Assembly: GCF_009826895.1 (NCBI RefSeq)
Contig: NZ_WUMV01000006.1
Location: 186,001 to 250,000, forward strand
Direction: 5' to 3'
From: Stappia sediminis
Lineage (GTDB): Bacteria; Pseudomonadota; Alphaproteobacteria; Rhizobiales; Stappiaceae
DNA: 64,000 bases
Positions within the stretch are counted from its first letter, which is position 1. Every line of letters begins with the position of its first letter. This document shows, piece by piece, positions 38,951-47,285 of the stretch. The position numbers were made by a program, and so were the translations under genes. The notes beneath the pieces are model-generated. The model did no database searches. It was not told where the DNA came from and saw nothing but the letters and a program-made list of their open reading frames with translations.

Positions 38951-40444
38951 ATGTCGAGCGCGAAATCTCTCGCAGCCGAGGTGCTGCGCTCCGGTTCCAT
39001 GCGCGGTTTGCCGGAAGGCCATTTCATTGACGGAGGCTTCACGAAGCCCGCTCACAACCGGACTATGGAAAGCTTCGACCCGGGACGCGGAGAGGTTTTC
39101 GCATCCTTCGCCGCCGGCAATGCGGACGATGTTAATGATGCCGTTGAAAGTGCACGGACAGCCTTCGAAAAGGTCTGGCGCGACACCCCTCAGGTAGAGC
39201 GCGCGCGTATCTTGCGGCGTGCCTCCGACCTGATACTGGAAAATCTGGATCGCCTTGCCGTCGCAGAAAGCCTTGATAGCGGCAAGCCGCTCCAGGAAGC
39301 CTTGGGCGACGTTCGCGGGGCCTCTCGCACGTTCGAATATTACGCGGGCGCCTGCGACAAACTGCAGGGAGACAGCTTTCCCATCGGGCCGGACTATATG
39401 GGTTATTCCATCCATGAACCGGTCGGCGTGACCGCGCATATCATCCCCTGGAATTTTCCGATTTCGACAATCGCCCGCGGAATAGCGCCGGCACTCGCGG
39501 CAGGCTGCTCAGTCGTCGCCAAACCGGCGGAGCAAACGCCCTTTACCGCGCTGCTGCTTGCGGAACTGCTGGTAAAGGCCGGGCTGCCGGCCGGCGTATG
39601 CAATGTGGTAACGGGAACGGGCGCGGATGTCGGCGCTCCGCTTACCCATCATCCCCAGGTCGACCACATCACCTTCACGGGCTCGGTTCAAACGGGACGA
39701 GCGGTCATGAAAGCGGCGGCGGACGACATTACCCGCGTCGTCCTCGAGCTTGGCGGTAAGTCTCCCGTCGTGGTGCTGAAGGATTGCGACCGCGAGCAGG
39801 CACTCGCCGGGGTCATGGGTGCGATCTTCGAAAACGCGGGCCAGATTTGTTCCGCCGGGTCTCGCCTTGTAATCGAACGCGCCATCCATGCGGAATTCGT
39901 AAAGGAGCTTGTCGCGCGCACGAAACGCCTCAAGTTGGGACATGGACTTCGCGAACCGGATCTCGGTCCGGTCAATTCCGCGCAACACCTTGAAAAGATC
40001 GCCGGCTTCGTCGAACGCGCGCGAGCGGCGGGTGCCGATATTGCTACAGGCGGTTCGGTGACGAGCGATCCGGAAACCGGGAAAGGATGGTTTTTCGAAC
40101 CCACCATTATCGACGGCGCGGCCCCTTCCGACGAGGTGGTCCAGGAAGAGATATTCGGCCCCGTTCTCACCGTTCAGGTTGCGGATGATGCAGATCACGC
40201 GCTGGAACTCGCCAACGATTGCCAATATGGCCTGGTAGCCGGTATTTACACGCGCGACTTCTCCAAAGCTCATCAACTCGCGCGGAAGATCGACGCCGGC
40301 CAGATTTATATCAACGAATATTTTGCTGGCGGCATCGAAGTTCCCTTTGGAGGCAACAAGAAATCCGGCTTCGGACGGGAAAAAGGTATCGAGGGGCTAA
40401 GATCCTACTGCAAGACCAAGAGCGTTGCGGCAAAAATCTCCTGA
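38951..40444 (+). CDS. NAD(P)-dependent aldehyde dehydrogenase
   Basis: A 497-residue ALDH. Catalytic Cys300 in NAGQICSAGSR and general base Glu266 in VLELGGKSP are present, with the Rossmann stretch FTGSVQTGRAVM and Asn in IIPWNFPIS. ATG 38951 follows the enolase-superfamily stop by two bases with AGGCGTAATC ahead, so a longer in-frame start is rejected. It would oxidise the aldehyde made by the GMC or DAO flavoenzyme to an acid. It resembles betaine- and aminoaldehyde-type dehydrogenases, but substrate residues cannot be assigned. Confidence 0.93.
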   Translation: MSSAKSLAAEVLRSGSMRGLPEGHFIDGGFTKPAHNRTMESFDPGRGEVFASFAAGNADDVNDAVESARTAFEKVWRDTPQVERARILRRASDLILENLDRLAVAESLDSGKPLQEALGDVRGASRTFEYYAGACDKLQGDSFPIGPDYMGYSIHEPVGVTAHIIPWNFPISTIARGIAPALAAGCSVVAKPAEQTPFTALLLAELLVKAGLPAGVCNVVTGTGADVGAPLTHHPQVDHITFTGSVQTGRAVMKAAADDITRVVLELGGKSPVVVLKDCDREQALAGVMGAIFENAGQICSAGSRLVIERAIHAEFVKELVARTKRLKLGHGLREPDLGPVNSAQHLEKIAGFVERARAAGADIATGGSVTSDPETGKGWFFEPTIIDGAAPSDEVVQEEIFGPVLTVQVADDADHALELANDCQYGLVAGIYTRDFSKAHQLARKIDAGQIYINEYFAGGIEVPFGGNKKSGFGREKGIEGLRSYCKTKSVAAKIS

Positions 40445-40610
40445 CGAAAGCAATCGAGGTTCTTTCTTCGACCGCGGAGATATTTAAGCACATCCTATTG
40501 AATCACACATATTTAAAGGAAAGTCCTCACACCACATGCTAACCGCGGTATCTGCACCGGAACCTGAGGCTCGTAGACTACACTTCAATCGCGTTTGAGA
40601 CGCTGCCGAA

Positions 40611-41453
40611 TCAGTTCATGCCGAGGATTTCGCGCACATCATCCGCTGTTGCCGGCTTGCGGCCAAAGCGCGTGGCTACCTGCACAGCCATGTGCACGAG
40701 CTGCGCATTGTTTTCAGCCGTGGCGCCATCGGGCAGCATGGTGTTGTTTTCAAATCCCACACGCGTATGCCCTCCCAGGATTGCGGATAGAACCGTAGCC
40801 TTGTGTTCAAGGTCCTGAAAGGCGCAGACGGACCAGACATCACGCTGGTCGGCAACCTGCAGGAAATCGACAAGGTCGTGCGCCGAGGCCGAACCCGGCT
40901 CGGTATATCGTCCCAGGACGAAGAGCAGGAAGGCTTTCTCGAAGGGAACCAGTCCTCTATCACGCAGATGGTAGAACCGCTTCAGGTCGTTTGTGTCGTA
41001 GACGATGAATTGCGGAGCCACCTGGTTGTCACGCATCCACATGAAAAACTTCGCGGCGTCCTCTTCATGCGCCTCGTCGGGAACGATCTCGCGGACAGCA
41101 AGGGAAACCGCTTCCGGGCGCACATCGCGCACAAGCTTTACCTGTTCGACGGTGGAATAAACCCCAACGGCTTCCGTCGTGATCTGAACGACGAGCCTTT
41201 CGCCCACCTCACGGCGGATAGCTTGCGTTACATCATTGTAAGCGTGAGCGTCGAGAAGATGGGCACCTGCCCTGTCGCGTACATGCACGTGGATCATCGA
41301 CGCGCCCGCGTCGCAGACCTCGGCGGCGGTGCGCGCTATATCGCTGACCGTGATCGGCAGCGCGGGGTGATCGCTCGGCATCTTGCGGGCGCCGTTCGGC
41401 GCCGACATTACGATCATGCGCGGTTCGCCCGTCCGCATTGTTTCGCCAGCCAT
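40611..41453 (-). CDS. BKACE-family beta-keto acid cleavage enzyme (DUF849)
   Basis: A 280-residue beta-keto acid cleavage enzyme. Family members condense a beta-keto acid with acetyl-CoA to give acetoacetate and a new CoA ester, using a zinc ion held by the HxH of MIHVHVRD (His55, His57) and a glutamate (VGFENN). Known family members act on 3-keto-5-aminohexanoate or dehydrocarnitine. It is convergent with the ALDH gene and 166 bases from it, so it may act in the same pathway by cleaving a beta-keto product; that is inference. Confidence 0.88.
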   Translation of the reverse strand: MAGETMRTGEPRMIVMSAPNGARKMPSDHPALPITVSDIARTAAEVCDAGASMIHVHVRDRAGAHLLDAHAYNDVTQAIRREVGERLVVQITTEAVGVYSTVEQVKLVRDVRPEAVSLAVREIVPDEAHEEDAAKFFMWMRDNQVAPQFIVYDTNDLKRFYHLRDRGLVPFEKAFLLFVLGRYTEPGSASAHDLVDFLQVADQRDVWSVCAFQDLEHKATVLSAILGGHTRVGFENNTMLPDGATAENNAQLVHMAVQVATRFGRKPATADDVREILGMN

Positions 41454-41584
41454 TTCCAGGATCCATCCGTTCGTAGCGCCTGATGCGTATCGATACCGGA
41501 CATTAATCCCGTTGCATCACGCTCCTCAACCCGCAGCTTGCGAGCCTCCGCTATTATAAAGGGTATCGGCGAGTCAGGTCGGCA

Positions 41585-42091
41585 TCACCCCAGTGCCAGG
41601 CGTTGGCCGTCCTGACCTTCCACGCCCTGCCAGATCTTCTGGCGATTGCGGATTTCGCGTGGCGCAGGGCCGAAATAGCTTGGCGTCTTCACAAAGTCGC
41701 GCGGGTGCATGATGACGCTCGATACACGTTGATAGAGCGCCTTTGCCGAAATCGGCTTGGATAGAAGCTCGTGCACGCCGAGCCGGCGCGCCTCGACGAT
41801 ACGGCTTCGCTCCGTATGGCCTGTGACCATGATTATCGGGATATAGGCGAATGGATTTTGCGGACTGCGGATCATGCGCACCATATCCGCGCCGTCCAGG
41901 ATCGGCATGACCCAGTCGAGGATGAGTATATCCGGGTTTGCGCGTTCCATAGCCTCAAGGCCCGACGCGCCGTCCTCGGCCTCGACGATCCGTCTTGCGC
42001 CGAATCCCTGCAGCATCGTACGCAGGATCGTGCGCATGTAGGCACTGTCCTCAACGAGCAGAAACGTCAGAGATGCGAGATCCAGACTCAA
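41585..42091 (-). CDS. Single-domain response regulator (CheY-like)
   Basis: About 168 residues: a receiver domain with acidic pocket VEDS, phosphoacceptor Asp59 in ILDWVMP, Thr in VTGHT and Lys in LLSKPIS, then a 45-residue tail without an output domain. An AGGAGG sits directly against an ATG at 42100, too close to serve it; TTG at 42091 is nine bases from that site and is taken as the true start. No kinase gene is adjacent. It lies between the BKACE gene and ccoS. Confidence 0.88.
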   Translation of the reverse strand: MSLDLASLTFLLVEDSAYMRTILRTMLQGFGARRIVEAEDGASGLEAMERANPDILILDWVMPILDGADMVRMIRSPQNPFAYIPIIMVTGHTERSRIVEARRLGVHELLSKPISAKALYQRVSSVIMHPRDFVKTPSYFGPAPREIRNRQKIWQGVEGQDGQRLALG

Positions 42092-42314
42092 CGCGAGCAT
42101 CCTCCTTTAGCGAGGAACATGGCATCTAAGTCTGAAAAAGCGGTTATCCGGCCCAAGGAAAATTCGAAGACCCGCATAATTTTTTTCCAAGCGGCTTCAG
42201 GGTTGACGCGAAGACTTCAAGGATGATCGCCGCCGTTCGATGCAAGCCTGTACCGCCCGCCGTTAACAGCGGGTTTTCATTTATGCAGGCGCTCGACAGG
42301 CCGCGACCACCCTT

Positions 42315-42518
42315 TCACCGCGCGCGACCGCCATCGCGAGCCGGGTGTTGGCTGTCATTTTTTTCTTCGGCGTCTGGCAGGTCTTCATCGCTGAGGATGC
42401 GCCATTTCGCACCTTCCAGGTCATCGAACTGGCCCGACTTTAGCGACCACAGGAATGCGCCGAGCCCGAGCAGCCCGAGGAAAAGCGCAATCGGAATCAG
42501 GTAGATCAGAACATCCAT
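42315..42518 (-). CDS. ccoS: cbb3 oxidase assembly protein CcoS (FixS)
   Basis: A 67-residue membrane protein with one N-terminal helix (VLIYLIPIALFLGLLGLGAF) followed by WSLKSGQFDDLEGAKWRIL, the CcoS signature. It is needed for cofactor insertion into cbb3 oxidase. Its ATG overlaps the ccoI stop by one base (TGATG). Confidence 0.97.
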   Translation of the reverse strand: MDVLIYLIPIALFLGLLGLGAFLWSLKSGQFDDLEGAKWRILSDEDLPDAEEKNDSQHPARDGGRAR

Positions 42519-44731
42519 CAGCCGCGGTCTCCGCGCGCGGCCTGGCCGAAGCGAAGACGAAGCGCATTAGCCGTCACCACGATCGAGGAAGCCGACATGG
42601 CGAGTGCGGCGATCAGCGGTGTAACGAAACCAAGAACGGCAAACGGTACCGCAATCACGTTGTAAAGCCCGGAGAATCCAAGATTTTCGACCATGGCACG
42701 CTTCGAATTTCCGGCAATGTGAAGAGCGTCGGCAATGGGGTGAAGGTGCTTTCCGAGGAATACGGCATCGGAAGCGGACTGGCTGATATGCACGGCCGTA
42801 ACCGGCGATATCGAAACATGCGCTGCTGCAAGTGCCGGCGCGTCGTTGAGACCGTCGCCGACCATAAGAACCGTCCGTCCCTCCCGCGCAAGTTCTTCAA
42901 GACGGGAAATCTTGTCCTTGGGAGATTGTTCCGCCTTCCAGCGCGTGACACCAAGCGCTTTCGCGGCCGTCTCGACGGGGGCCGCACGGTCTCCGGAAAG
43001 GATCTCGATTTCCAGACCCATGCGCTTGAGGCGATCGATCGTCTCGCGAGCGTCCTCGCGCAATTGCTGCTGCAGCCAGAAGACATGACACTTCCCGCCA
43101 CCATCGCGGTAAACGATCAGCGATGCGCCCGCCTGTGCCTCGGCCCGGTCGGCCGTCATCGCCGGATCGATCCCGCAAAAAAGCGCGCTGCCGAGACGAA
43201 CCTCCCGCCCCTGCCGATCGAAAGCGCTTACGCCGCTTCCGGGTTCTTCGCGGGCATCGGCAAGCGGATGTTCGGCCCCGCTTGCTGCGGCGAGCGCGGC
43301 AGCCAGCGGATGGCGACTCGAAAGAGCGAGCCGACCGGCTTCTTCAAGTACGTGCGGCGGAAAGTCGTCCTTGTTGGCGAGTTCAGGCACGGCAAGCGTT
43401 AGCGTGCCCGTCTTGTCGAAGACGACCGTATCCGCATCGGCCAGACGCTCGATCGCATCGCCAGAGTTCAGCAATACCCCGGAGCGGAACAGCAATCCGG
43501 AGGCGACCACCTGAACGGCAGGGATAGCCAGTCCAAGAGCGCAAGGGCAGGTGATGATGAGAACGGATATCGCAACGACGAGCGATTGCTGCCATCCCGC
43601 ACCGATCAAGAGCCACCCGGCGAACGTCAGCCCAGCCGCCAGATGCACGACAGGCGCGTAAAGGCCGGCCGCACGATCCGCAAGCCGCACATAGGCCGAT
43701 TTCGCTTGAGTTGCCGTTTCAAGCAGCCGGTTGACTTCATCCAGCAGCGTTTCGCCGGAGGCCGCGGTCACCCTCACGGTCAAATTGCCCGAAGCGTTCA
43801 GCGTGCCGGCGTAGACGGTTTGCCCCGCACCGACGGCCTTGAGCGCCGTTTCCCCGGTGACGAGGCTCTGGTCGATCTCTGAGACCCCCTCCTCCACCAC
43901 CCCGTCGAGAGGCACCCGTTCGCCGGCACGCACGAGCACACGCTCGCCCGGCTCAACTTTTGAAAGGGGCACTTCCCGCACCGTCCCGTCGTCAAGCAAC
44001 CTTGCCGCACGCTCGGCCTTGAGCGCGGCGATATTTTCCGCGAACGCCCGCGTACGCCGCCTCATGCCATGGTCGAGATAACGTCCGATCAGCAGAAAGA
44101 AGAGCAACATCACCGCGGATTCGAAATAGGCGTGTTCGGCGTGCTGGAGCGTCTGGACGATGGAAAGAAACAGCGCCAGCAACACCCCAAGGACGATCGG
44201 CACATCCATGTTAAGCCGCCGCGCGTTGATCGCCGACCATGCGGAGCGGAAGAAAGGGCGGCCCGCGTAAGCCGTTGCCGGGAGGGCTATCAGCGCGGAA
44301 AGCCAGTGAAAGAAGTCGCGTGTTTCCACCGTAATGTCCGTTGCGTTTCCGGACCAGACGGAAACCGAAAGCAGCATGATGTTCATCGCCGCGAACCCGG
44401 CGACAGCCAGGCAGCGCAAAAGCTCGCGGCCTTGGGCGTCGCCTCGATCGCGAACCTCCGCGGGGTCAAACGGATGCGCCGCGTAACCGAGTCCCGACAG
44501 CCGGTCGATGATTGTCTGTGGAGCAGTTTCGCCTTCGCTCCAATCGACGGAAAGCCGGTGGCTCGTCAGGTTCAGCCTGGCATTCGTCACGCCCGGCAGT
44601 CCGGAGAGCCCGCGTTCGATCTCCACCATGCAGGCGGCACAGGTTACGCCTTCCACCGCAAGATCCATATGCATCGAGCCGTCATCGGCCATGCTGACGA
44701 AAGAGTCCCAATCGCGCTCGTGCACACTCAT
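42518..44731 (-). CDS. ccoI: Copper-translocating P-type ATPase CcoI (FixI)
   Basis: A 737-residue P1B-ATPase exporting copper for cbb3 oxidase assembly. An N-terminal metal-binding domain has CAAC at 31-34; the membrane metal site is Cys395-Pro-Cys397 (TCPCALGLA), the phosphorylated Asp439 is in FDKTGT, and GDGLNDAP (Asp626) completes the hinge. ATG 44731 has GAGGCGG upstream and overlaps the 3' end of no other gene; the preceding ccoH stop is 23 bases away. Confidence 0.97.
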   Translation of the reverse strand: MSVHERDWDSFVSMADDGSMHMDLAVEGVTCAACMVEIERGLSGLPGVTNARLNLTSHRLSVDWSEGETAPQTIIDRLSGLGYAAHPFDPAEVRDRGDAQGRELLRCLAVAGFAAMNIMLLSVSVWSGNATDITVETRDFFHWLSALIALPATAYAGRPFFRSAWSAINARRLNMDVPIVLGVLLALFLSIVQTLQHAEHAYFESAVMLLFFLLIGRYLDHGMRRRTRAFAENIAALKAERAARLLDDGTVREVPLSKVEPGERVLVRAGERVPLDGVVEEGVSEIDQSLVTGETALKAVGAGQTVYAGTLNASGNLTVRVTAASGETLLDEVNRLLETATQAKSAYVRLADRAAGLYAPVVHLAAGLTFAGWLLIGAGWQQSLVVAISVLIITCPCALGLAIPAVQVVASGLLFRSGVLLNSGDAIERLADADTVVFDKTGTLTLAVPELANKDDFPPHVLEEAGRLALSSRHPLAAALAAASGAEHPLADAREEPGSGVSAFDRQGREVRLGSALFCGIDPAMTADRAEAQAGASLIVYRDGGGKCHVFWLQQQLREDARETIDRLKRMGLEIEILSGDRAAPVETAAKALGVTRWKAEQSPKDKISRLEELAREGRTVLMVGDGLNDAPALAAAHVSISPVTAVHISQSASDAVFLGKHLHPIADALHIAGNSKRAMVENLGFSGLYNVIAVPFAVLGFVTPLIAALAMSASSIVVTANALRLRFGQAARGDRG

Positions 44732-44754
44732 GAAATCCGCCTCACGGGCGCCGG

Positions 44755-45276
44755 TCACTCGGCGGAAAGGAACATTCGGTTGCGGGAGCGGAAGACAATC
44801 CCCTGCGCACCGTCCGCCTCCAGTTCGAGAATCCACCGCCCTTCGCTCAGACCGGATGCGATGCCGGTGTAGCGCCCGCTCTCGCCTTCGCTCAACGCGA
44901 CGACGCGGTAGGCTTCCGCGCTTGCGGGCCGGATGAGGGTCGCGGTGAAGACAAGCCCGCTCAAGGGCGCGCCGGCTTCGTCATGGGCGGCGACGGTAAT
45001 GTCCGCCGTGCCGTCGCCTCGTCGTGCGACCTTCGCTTCAACATCCCAGTGCCGGTCCGCCTGCACCTTGGATGCGGCGATTTCCTCGTTATAGGCAAGC
45101 CCGGCCTTATAAGAGCTTTCAACGGCAACGCCGGGGAAAGAGCCAAGCGCCAGCCAGATGAACACTGCGTTCGCCGCGAAGATCGCGCCGAAGAATCCGA
45201 AAAGCCATATCAGGACGGTACGTCCCGTCACGCGTTTTTCCGTGGTTTTCAAGCGGGGTGCCGTGTTTGCCTGCAT
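44755..45276 (-). CDS. ccoH: cbb3 oxidase assembly protein CcoH (FixH)
   Basis: A 173-residue FixH protein: a membrane helix (VLIWLFGFFGAIFAANAVFIW) near the N-terminus, then SSYKAGLAYNEEIAAS and a periplasmic beta-rich domain. It supports assembly of the cbb3 complex and interacts with CcoN in other species. It is 39 bases after ccoG, and a long hairpin spans that junction. Confidence 0.95.
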   Translation of the reverse strand: MQANTAPRLKTTEKRVTGRTVLIWLFGFFGAIFAANAVFIWLALGSFPGVAVESSYKAGLAYNEEIAASKVQADRHWDVEAKVARRGDGTADITVAAHDEAGAPLSGLVFTATLIRPASAEAYRVVALSEGESGRYTGIASGLSEGRWILELEADGAQGIVFRSRNRMFLSAE

Positions 45277-45301
45277 GGTCGGTTCCGTAAATCCTTGGCC
45301 C

Positions 45302-45331
45302 CTTCAAGGCGCCCCTCAGGGCGCCTTGAAG
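45302..45331 (-). repeat. Perfect hairpin spanning the ccoG stop codon
   Basis: Arms CTTCAAGGCGCCC (45302-45314) and GGGCGCCTTGAAG (45319-45331) are perfect over 13 bases; on the message the loop is TGAG and holds the ccoG stop codon TGA. The 5' arm encodes the last codons of ccoG. No T tract follows, so it is more likely an RNA stability or coupling element than a terminator. Confidence 0.8.
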
Positions 45332-46773
45332 AAATCGTTTGCCGTCGCCTCATCGCCCGAGGCAAGCTCGAAGATGCGGAACGTAACGGGCGTCGATTTC
45401 GGCATGGTGACACCTTCGGGCGAGAAGACAAGCACGCGCACTTCGCGGGTCTGGTCGCGGCCGACGGTAACCACCGGCTTTCCGTCGACGGTCTTGTCCA
45501 CGCCGACCACCTCAATCCTGCTTTCCTTCGGCATTCCGTCCACCGACAGGACGAAATCGCGCTCAGACGGCTCCTTGTTGAGGAAGCGCACGGTATAGCC
45601 ATTTCGCACCGTGCCATCGGACAGCTCCACGTAGATCGGGTTGCGGTCGTGCAGCACGTTGATGCCTGCAACGTCTCGCGTAGCGAGCGCAAAGGCCATG
45701 ATCGCGGCAACACCGAGGATGATCACCGCGTAGACGATCGTGCGCGGACGGATGATGCGATAGGACGTCGGAAGCCCCTCGGCACGGCGCTTGATATTAT
45801 CGTCGGTGTCGTAACCGATAAGGCCCGTCGGCTTGCCGATCTTGGTCATCACCGTGTCGCAGGCATCGATGCACAAGCCGCATTGTATGCAATCGAGTTG
45901 CAGGCCGTTGCGAATGTCCACGCCGGTCGGGCAGGCATGGAGACATTGATAGCAGTCGATGCAATCGCCCGCGGGCAGGCCCTCAAGCGTCAGTTTCTTG
46001 TTTTCCTTGAGCGAGCCGCGCGGTTCGCCGCGGTCCCAGCGGTAGGCGACGTTAAGTGCATCATCGTCGGTCAGTGCCGCCTGGATCCGCGGCCACGGGC
46101 ACATGAAGACGCAGACCTGCTCACGCATGTGGCCTGCAAGCGTGTAGGTCGTGAACGTCAGAATCGCGATCCACGCGTAGGCCGCCAAGGCTGCCTGGCC
46201 AGTAGCGAGATCTACCACCAGCGTCGGCGCATCGGCGAAATAGAGCACCCAGGCGCCGCCCGTCCACCAGGCGATCATAAGCCAGAGGAAGTGTTTCACC
46301 CCTTTGCGCGCAACCTTATTGGCCGTCCATGGCTCCTTGTCGCGAATTATCCGTTCGCGCCGGTCGCCTTCCACGTGCCGCTCGACCCACAGGAACAGGT
46401 CGGTCCAGACCGTTTGCGGGCAAAGGTATCCGCACCAGAGCCGGCCCGCCACGGCGTTCATGAGGAAAAGCGCCATCGCGGCAAGGATCAGGAGCCCGGT
46501 GATGTAGTAGACTTCCTGCGGCCATATCTCGATGAAGAAGAAGTATGCGCGCCGCCCGGCAAGGTCGATCAGCACCGCCTGGTCGGGCGCTTCGGGCCCT
46601 CGGTCCCAGCGAATGAACGGCGTGAAATAGTATATCCCCAGAGTGACGAAAAGCAGCGCCCACTTGATCTTGCGGAAGGTGCCTTCCACGGCCATCGGGT
46701 ATATCTTCTTGGCCGAGGCAAACCAGGCATCCTCATCTTGAGGTGCGGCGACCGGTTTCATCTGAGCGTTCAT
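45316..46773 (-). CDS. ccoG: cbb3 oxidase accessory protein CcoG (FixG), 2x[4Fe-4S]
   Basis: A 485-residue membrane iron-sulfur protein, thought to reduce copper for cbb3 oxidase assembly. About five membrane helices, WCGYLCPQ at 113-120, CVFMCPW at 221-227, and two ferredoxin clusters: Cys271, 274, 277, 281 and Cys295, 298, 301, 305. A C-terminal Ig-like periplasmic domain follows. ATG 46773 starts the usual N-terminus; GGACGG precedes it. It is first in the ccoGHIS operon. Confidence 0.96.
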   Translation of the reverse strand: MNAQMKPVAAPQDEDAWFASAKKIYPMAVEGTFRKIKWALLFVTLGIYYFTPFIRWDRGPEAPDQAVLIDLAGRRAYFFFIEIWPQEVYYITGLLILAAMALFLMNAVAGRLWCGYLCPQTVWTDLFLWVERHVEGDRRERIIRDKEPWTANKVARKGVKHFLWLMIAWWTGGAWVLYFADAPTLVVDLATGQAALAAYAWIAILTFTTYTLAGHMREQVCVFMCPWPRIQAALTDDDALNVAYRWDRGEPRGSLKENKKLTLEGLPAGDCIDCYQCLHACPTGVDIRNGLQLDCIQCGLCIDACDTVMTKIGKPTGLIGYDTDDNIKRRAEGLPTSYRIIRPRTIVYAVIILGVAAIMAFALATRDVAGINVLHDRNPIYVELSDGTVRNGYTVRFLNKEPSERDFVLSVDGMPKESRIEVVGVDKTVDGKPVVTVGRDQTREVRVLVFSPEGVTMPKSTPVTFRIFELASGDEATANDFFKAP

Positions 46774-47285
46774 CGTACCGTCCGTTCTTCGCTCTGTCGG
46801 CAACGTGCCCCTCGCACGCCACCATTGAGATGGTGAGAGCGCCCTTCTCCGATCTACCGGCACCCTTCCGCACCGGTAAATACCTTTGTCGGAAAGGATT
46901 TGCCGTGCGACAGGTTGGCCGCGCGACGATCCGCCACGGCCCGAAAACCTCTCCAGCCGCCGCCATGCATTCGACAAGGCACTCCGTTGCCGCGATGACT
47001 ATTCGAGCGTACATGCCGCGGCATTGACAAGTGTCAATCCATGGCGATCGGGCCGGTCACACACGCGTTATCGATCTGAACCCAGGCTTAATACAAGGCC
47101 TTGAGATTACACGTTTTATCTTCCGGTCCGATGTCCCGCGCGGGCGTCGTCAACCGCGTGCGCCAATTTGGCTGAAAATGCTCCCGATCCAACGTGGCGT
47201 TAGGATACCATGGAACCCATTCGGGGATCGAACCTCAGAAGTTCGAACCCGGGCGAAAACGACTGCAAAAACGGGAGGGTCTTCC
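46774..47285. other. Intergenic region between ccoG and the copper amine oxidase gene
   Basis: A 512-base gap between two divergent genes. It holds a FixK-type box near its centre and nothing else that reads as a gene. Both promoters must lie here. Confidence 0.6.
47024..47037. promoter_or_regulatory. FixK/FNR-type box between ccoG and the amine oxidase
   Basis: A perfect palindrome TTGAC-AAGT-GTCAA, matching TTGAY-N4-RTCAA. It lies 251 bases before ccoG and 249 before the amine oxidase start, so it could serve either. For ccoGHIS this would leave a long untranslated leader. Confidence 0.75.

Noticed and set aside
44983-46836. Long plus-strand open frame opposite ccoH and ccoG (over 600 codons)
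   Set aside because: It lies wholly antisense to two well-supported cco genes and has no recognisable motif.
47031-47285. N-terminal extension of the copper amine oxidase
   Set aside because: The extension covers the FixK box and has no ribosome binding site; the signal peptide begins at ATG 47286.
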